Shown here in pieces: positions 59,408 to 64,000 of a stretch of DNA of 64,000 nucleotides. The translations under genes were made by a program, and so were the position numbers. Each line of letters begins with the position of its first letter. The first letter of the stretch is position 1. The stretch lies in the NCBI GenBank assembly GCA_942159475.1, contig OW804095.1, positions 89,107,740-89,171,739 of the forward strand. The letters run 5' to 3'. The notes beneath the pieces were generated by a model that was not told where the DNA came from, did not search any database, and was given only the letters and a program-made list of their open reading frames with translations. The stretch comes from Sthenelais limicola (lineage: Eukaryota; Annelida; Polychaeta; Phyllodocida; Sigalionidae).

Positions 59408-59665
59408 TTTTTTTTAAAGCTTTTATTTATTCTGGGTAGATCAAGTCCCAGATAGTTTAGGGCTTTTCACTTGTCCCAGACGTGTTTCTGTACATAATGT
59501 GCTGGGTGCTTATCTATATACATATATCCATTTGCGGTTACACAATTTGTTTCTCGGTTGAGGTTTACAGTCTAACCGATTAAGAAGATTATGTACAAGT
59601 ATATACTGAGAGTGTTAGTGTAATATAGGGTATGCTTGCGGAAAAGAAGAAAGGGAATAAGAGAG

Positions 59666-59840
59666 CCTTGCCACTTTGTTCGTTGTGAACATGTGTTGAC
59701 TTCAAATTTCACCTTATTCGGTTTGTGCATCCCGTTAGTTATGGGTTATGTACATGCATAGTTGTGCGAGAGTTAGGACAGTGTGGGGTATGATGAGTGA
59801 AGAGAAACATGCCACTTCGTTCATTGTGAACAGGTGTTGT
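59666..59840 (-). repeat. direct repeat in LINE 3' UTR
   Basis: TTGCCACTTTGTTCGTTGTG (about 59669) and ATGCCACTTCGTTCATTGTG (about 59809), each followed by AACA-GTGTTG, lie about 140-145 bp apart on the plus strand. Weaker similarity extends upstream (GGGTATG, GAAGAGAAA). They could be paired RNA elements of the LINE UTR. Confidence 0.65.
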
Positions 59841-59925
59841 TTTCTTCTGTTTATTCTTACTTTGGCTAGAGGTTAGTAAAATTAAAATTAAAATTATAGG
59901 GCAGGAGAATGAGAAAGTGGTGTAT

Positions 59926-62796
59926 TTAATTTTGTTCTGGAAGTGGTGTATATAGGGTATTTAACCATAACTTCTGGTTTGATTTGAATATTTCGATAGT
60001 GCCTATGTTTCTTTGCTTTGCCGAGAGTTCGTTCCAGGACCTCGCACATTTTACTACAGTGGTATTTTCTCCAAATCTGGTTCTGAATTGAGGAATTTTC
60101 AGGGTTGGGGCTTCGTTTTGTCTGGTGTTTCTATTGTGGGGGTTTGCATAATCTGGGTCATTTTTCCTTTTATAAGCTAGTGTTCTAAGGTGCGTTAGCC
60201 TTCTATTTGCTAATAATGGTACTCTGGCTTGGGAGTGAAGTAAATCAGTGGGTGTATCAAAAGGTAGGTCTAGTGACAGTTTTAGGGCTCTGTTTTGGAG
60301 TCGTTGCAGCTTGTCTAAAAGGGGTTTGTGGGTGTTGTGGACGAGAATGTCGCCATAGTCTAGAAAAGGGAGGATTTTTGCTTTGAAAATTTTTAAGGCT
60401 GCAGAGGGATTAATGAATTTTCTTATCTTGTGTAACTGGTGTATCTTGTACGTAACTGTTTTTATGAGTTGAGTTGTTTGAGTTTTAAACTTCAATTCAT
60501 CGTCAATAGTGAGTCCTAGGTATTTGTAGGTATTGACTCTTTTCAGTTCTTTTCCTTCATAGGTTATAGTTTTGTTTGTAGCTAATTTTTTATTTCGTGT
60601 AGACCTAGAGAAAAACATAGTGTTAGATTTAGCAGAGTTGACTAGGAATAGGTTCTTTGTGCACCATTTGTGTAAATCATCAATGGCTGATTGCATCAGC
60701 TTGAATGTTTCATCTAACTGGGTTCCATGTATGTAGATGATAGTGTCATCTGCGTAGAGGGATAAGTGTGAGTTTTTGATATTTGGAGCAAGGTCATTAA
60801 TGAAGATTATGAATAGTAAGGGGCCTATTATTGATCCTTGTGGTACACCTGTTTTTACTGCTATGGGAGGGGATGAAAGGTTGTTTACTATGGTTAATTG
60901 CTTTCTATCTTTTAAGTAGGAGCGACACCAGGACAGAAGGTTGCCTCTGATTCCGATGTGCTCGAGTTTTTGAAGGAGTATTTGGTGATTGACCATGTCA
61001 AAAGCTTTTTTAAAATCTATATATGAAACTATTGTGTCCGTGTTAGTATCTAATTTCCATGCTACATCATCTGTGAATTTACTGATAGCTCCTATTGTCG
61101 ATTTTCCTGGTCTAAATCCGAATTGTTTCTGGTTTAAAATTTCATGTGTTTCGAGATAATCATAAATTCTTTTGTGAACTATTTTTTCTATTATTTTGCT
61201 GGGAGTGGGTAGTAGGGCTATGGGTCTATAGTTGTTTATTTTATTTTGGTTTCCTCCTTTAAAGAGTGGGACTATTTTTGCCAACTTCCATTCATTTGGG
61301 ACGACATTGGTGCTTAGGGATAAATTTATACAGTGGGTAAATTCATTAGTAAGGGTTAGAAGGGCTGTTTTTAGTATTTTAGTGGGAAGGTTTTCTATGG
61401 ATGAGGATTTGTTAATATTTATGTCTTTAACCAACTTCCATACCTCATTTTTATTGGTACGGACATCTTGCAAGTTACTAAGAGTTGGTGGGGTGGTGTA
61501 GTTCCAATTTGGTTGTAGGCCTTTTGTCAGTTCAGAAGCAATGTTAACAAAAAAGTCATTTACGTAGGAAGGGGTCTCTGCTGGGTTTATGGGTTCATTT
61601 TGTTCGTTTGTCAGGTTTATGGTATTGGATTTTTTGTTTGATGGAGAGATTACATCTATGATTTCCCAGAATTTTTTCTGGTCCTTGGCTTTATCATTCA
61701 ATTCAGATAAAATGAAATTCCTTTTGGCATTTCTAATTGCATTGCTGGTATTTTTTCTTAGATTCTTTGCATGCTGCCAGTCCATTTCAGTCTTGGATGT
61801 GGCTGCTGTTTTTCTGGCTCTATTTTTTTCTTTAATTAGATTCACGATATCCTGGGTTATCCAGGGGTCATTACTTGTTTTGACTTTGATTTTTCGAAGG
61901 GGGGCTATTTCATTTAACAGGGTATTTATTCTAAGTACAATTGTGTCCCATGCTATTTGACAATCTGTTAAGTTGTGAAAATTTTCCCAGTTGAATTTGT
62001 TTCTTAGATTTAAACGGAAATTTTCTTCAGAGTAATTCTTGTATGTTCTGCTCCATTTGATTTTGGACTGAAATTTGGTTTTGTGTTTTTTTCTGGTTGT
62101 GTAAATTAGTTCGTGGTCACTTAGGTTAGAGTTTAAGACTCCAGATTGAGAGATAATATCTGAGTTGGTGTAAATATGATCTATTAAGGTTCCAGTTAGA
62201 GTTTTTTCAGCATTTATGTGGAATCTCGTGGGGGTGGAAATTACTTGCGTTAGATTAAAATTAGATTCCATATCTTTTAGTAACTTTCTATCTTTACTGT
62301 TTACTAGGTAATTTATATTGAAATCCCCTACAAGAAAGATCTCTGCTTTTTTATTTGTGGTTATTTCTGCAAGAGTAGTGGTCATATATGATACTAATTG
62401 TTCGGTTTCTCCTTTAGGGGGTTTGTATAGGCAGCCTATGTAAATCAGTTTTGTGAATTTTAAATTCAGCCTTGCCCAAATACACTCAACGTCTTTGGAG
62501 CTGATGCTGAGATTAGACATTAGGGTGTAATTTATACTGTCTTTAATGTATAGGGCTACCCCGCCACCCCTTTTGGGGTGGGGGTTGTTGTTTTCGGTCC
62601 ATGATCTATCCATTCTCAATATATTAAATTTGGGTATACTAATCTGGTTGTCTGGGATTTTAGCATGTAACCATGTTTCAGAAATGCCTAATATTGCTGG
62701 GTCAAGAGTAGAAAGTTCCAGTTTGATTAAGTCAAATTTGTTTTGTATGCTTTGTACATTTAAATGACTAATTGCAAGGCCTTTTGCGAGAGACAT
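59926..62796 (-). CDS. LINE ORF2 protein: AP endonuclease and reverse transcriptase
   Basis: 956 codons without interruption from an ATG at 62796. Residues 1-230 are the endonuclease: HLNVQSIQNK (11-20), catalytic Glu in SETWL (40), GCLYKPP (121), GDFNIN (157-162), LIDHIYTN (205-212) and SDH (226-228). The RT spans about 500-760: NNYRPIALLP (521), QFGFRPGKST, DFKKAFD (594-600), GVPQGS (650-655), YADD (681-684) and KYLGLTIDD further on. The C-terminus has ARSWNEL. The endonuclease nicks target DNA, and the RT copies the LINE RNA onto the nick in the nucleus. Full length with all catalytic motifs, so it could be functional. It is translated after ORF1, 714 bp downstream of it. Confidence 0.93.
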   Translation of the reverse strand: MSLAKGLAISHLNVQSIQNKFDLIKLELSTLDPAILGISETWLHAKIPDNQISIPKFNILRMDRSWTENNNPHPKRGGGVALYIKDSINYTLMSNLSISSKDVECIWARLNLKFTKLIYIGCLYKPPKGETEQLVSYMTTTLAEITTNKKAEIFLVGDFNINYLVNSKDRKLLKDMESNFNLTQVISTPTRFHINAEKTLTGTLIDHIYTNSDIISQSGVLNSNLSDHELIYTTRKKHKTKFQSKIKWSRTYKNYSEENFRLNLRNKFNWENFHNLTDCQIAWDTIVLRINTLLNEIAPLRKIKVKTSNDPWITQDIVNLIKEKNRARKTAATSKTEMDWQHAKNLRKNTSNAIRNAKRNFILSELNDKAKDQKKFWEIIDVISPSNKKSNTINLTNEQNEPINPAETPSYVNDFFVNIASELTKGLQPNWNYTTPPTLSNLQDVRTNKNEVWKLVKDININKSSSIENLPTKILKTALLTLTNEFTHCINLSLSTNVVPNEWKLAKIVPLFKGGNQNKINNYRPIALLPTPSKIIEKIVHKRIYDYLETHEILNQKQFGFRPGKSTIGAISKFTDDVAWKLDTNTDTIVSYIDFKKAFDMVNHQILLQKLEHIGIRGNLLSWCRSYLKDRKQLTIVNNLSSPPIAVKTGVPQGSIIGPLLFIIFINDLAPNIKNSHLSLYADDTIIYIHGTQLDETFKLMQSAIDDLHKWCTKNLFLVNSAKSNTMFFSRSTRNKKLATNKTITYEGKELKRVNTYKYLGLTIDDELKFKTQTTQLIKTVTYKIHQLHKIRKFINPSAALKIFKAKILPFLDYGDILVHNTHKPLLDKLQRLQNRALKLSLDLPFDTPTDLLHSQARVPLLANRRLTHLRTLAYKRKNDPDYANPHNRNTRQNEAPTLKIPQFRTRFGENTTVVKCARSWNELSAKQRNIGTIEIFKSNQKLWLNTLYTPLPEQN

Positions 62797-63156
62797 ATTG
62801 GGGGTGATTTCTGGGCCTTAGGCAGATTACTGCACAGGCCGAAGGAGTGTGTGAGTTCCCTTTGAGGTAGGCGGATATACCTCTAGGGGTAGGGTTTTGG
62901 ATGGATGTTAGAACAATTAGTAATAATAATTGGTAGGGGGGGGGGGGGTCTGCCTCCGCTCGTGGAGCCACAAAACAGTTAGGAAGTAGGTGAGGTAAAA
63001 GGTGCAATATTCTAATGTAAATATACTAGTGGGTAATTGAAATTGAACTAAAGTTTTGAACATAGAGTCCATAGATTGCCACATTTTTTAATGTGTTTCT
63101 AATGGGTCTTGTCAGTGAATATACAGGATTTCAATACAAGAATATACAATTTATAG

Positions 63157-63468
63157 TCTGCCACAGCCGTCTGTGTTACTATTTTGTGATACGGTTTGCA
63201 TAACATACTTAGGGTATAATATAACATAATTGCAATGTAATAGGATAGTGATATGCATGCATGAGTGCTTTGCCACAGTGATTTGTGTTAGCACAAGTAG
63301 GGTCAATATTTTGTGTTTAGAGAGGACCAAAATTAAATAGATGAGTTATATCTTAGTGCTATCGTCATTAATTCAGTTGATTTAATCACGCTTTGCCACA
63401 GGATTGTGTTAGCGGATTTGTAAGAGTATGGTGTATCCATGGCATTGCCACAGAGACTGTGTTTGCCA
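63157..63468 (-). repeat. four-copy motif in the ORF1-ORF2 interval
   Basis: Plus-strand phrase (T)TGCCACAG, 3-6 bases, TGTGTTAGC-like occurs at about 63157, 63268, 63390 and 63444 (CTGCCACAG, TTGCCACAG, TTGCCACAG and TTGCCACAG). Each copy is a small imperfect hairpin, CACAG/TGTG. It lies wholly between ORF1 and ORF2 of the LINE. Confidence 0.6.
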
Positions 63469-63510
63469 GGAGATTGAGAGAGAAAATTACATTGTATTTT
63501 AAGTTGCTTG

Positions 63511-64000
63511 TTACTTGCGTATCTTGCTGATGTTTCGTGCAAAAGTTGTGAAGGTTAGCTCTGAGAATTTCTTGATGGTGATTTCATTGTAGTGGAGTCC
63601 ATCGTACGTCTTGGATTCGTAGCGGTGGTCTGTGATCGATCCTCTTATCTTATGTATGACGCCTTCGAAGTGTGGTCCTATCATCTTGTTTTTTCTGTTC
63701 ATTTTCCTGATGGATCTGTTCACTTCGCGGATTATTTGGTGAATTGTATCTTGAGCTATTTGGTCATTAAACCAGCCATTTGTATATTTGGCAAGAGAGA
63801 TACCTATTATCTCAGTGGTGATCACAGCATGGGATATTGCATCTAACTTCCAGCTTAGAGTGCGAATCTCATCCAACATATGCTGTATACCTTCATTTGC
63901 ATTGGGGAAACGTGGGAATATATTCCGACCTTTGATTTTTTCAGTTAGTTCGTTAATCCCACCTATTACATAGGTTAGGTCGAATTGTTTGAAATCAAAG
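63511..64000 (-). CDS. LINE ORF1 C-terminus with SGNH-esterase motifs (partial)
   Basis: The frame is open from the window edge to a stop at 63511, about 162 residues. It reads LTYVIGGINELTEKIKG near its visible start and YDGLHYNEITIKKFSE near its end. GGIN(E) corresponds to block III (G-x-N) and DGLH to block V (D-x-x-H) of SGNH hydrolases, an esterase domain known from ORF1 proteins of CR1-like LINEs. The catalytic Ser block would lie upstream, outside the window. Between the motifs is a basic stretch (EVNRSIRKMNRKNK) that could bind RNA. An internal ATG at 63879 is not the true start. No frame break is seen. Confidence 0.75.
   Translation of the reverse strand, partial: FDFKQFDLTYVIGGINELTEKIKGRNIFPRFPNANEGIQHMLDEIRTLSWKLDAISHAVITTEIIGISLAKYTNGWFNDQIAQDTIHQIIREVNRSIRKMNRKNKMIGPHFEGVIHKIRGSITDHRYESKTYDGLHYNEITIKKFSELTFTTFARNISKIRK

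Larger units (their letters stand above)
59408..64000 (-). mobile_element. CR1-type LINE, intact ORF2, runs off the window edge
   Basis: The minus-strand element ends AATAAATAAAAGC followed by an A-run (T-run at 59408-59415 on the plus strand). The sequence directly after it is the DIRS-like RT frame, so the LINE inserted into that element. It has ORF1 (partial, 63511 to edge), an inter-ORF region of 714 bp, ORF2 (59926-62796) and a 3' UTR of about 510 bp. The UTR ends in a short hairpin-forming block (CTGGGACTTGATCTACCCAG, about 59433-59452). The 5' end lies outside the window. Confidence 0.9.

Noticed and set aside
61232..61960. Plus-strand ORFs of 89 and 123 codons
   Set aside because: They are antisense shadows of the intact LINE ORF2.

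Overview
This 64 kb window looks like intergenic or intronic DNA from an invertebrate animal, probably marine. It is AT-rich and full of microsatellites. I found no convincing multi-exon host gene, no rRNA or tRNA gene, no operon structure and no CRISPR array. What can be read is a graveyard of transposable elements from several classes: LINE retrotransposons with poly(A) or short-repeat tails, a DIRS-like tyrosine-recombinase retroelement, a pogo-type DDE transposase relic, LTR-like segments, foldback/MITE elements and TIR elements embedded in (TA)n. That mix suits lancelets, echinoderms, hemichordates or lophotrochozoans. I cannot name the species.

Layout. 0-23 kb is mostly noncoding repeats: a two-copy element with a 135-bp perfect-looking hairpin (1.28 and 10.5 kb), at least three other MITE-like families, a 3' fragment of an L1/Tx1-like LINE (5.0 kb), a 205-bp polypyrimidine tract (7.1 kb) and a TIR element with an 18-bp subterminal inverted repeat (21.4-22.2 kb). 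23.9-26.1 kb is a 2.1-kb TIR element carrying a 200-bp tandem array of a 15-bp motif. 26.2-27.3 kb holds a LINE 3' end and an LTR-like segment. 28-34.7 kb is largely unassigned. 34.7-38.9 kb holds two LINE copies of related type lying tail to tail; the minus-strand one keeps recognisable endonuclease and reverse transcriptase (RT) domains but has frameshifts. 40-42 kb holds diverged relatives of the 24-kb TIR element. 42.3-48.2 kb mixes an uncharacterised ORF, several LINE 3' ends, a broken acidic ORF and a truncated LINE RT. 48.2-50.1 kb is a second clear member of the 24-kb TIR family. 50-56 kb is mostly unassigned.

The right end is a nest. A pogo-type transposase relic (56.7-57.75 kb, plus) is followed by the RT/RNase H part of a DIRS-like element (58.25-59.41 kb, minus). 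A CR1-type LINE (59.41 kb to beyond the edge, minus) is inserted into the DIRS reading frame. This LINE has an intact 956-residue ORF2 (endonuclease plus RT) and the end of an ORF1 with SGNH-esterase motifs, so it is by far the youngest-looking element here.

The best candidate for something undescribed is the TIR family at 23.95-26.08, 41.3-42.0 and 48.23-50.09 kb. Its ends fit ATGGYCCATTCYYACGAAA and abut (TA)n. Inside, it carries repeated homopolymer-plus-ACGTCGC motifs, arranged as 200-bp tandem units or as perfect hairpins. No transposase is visible in any copy.
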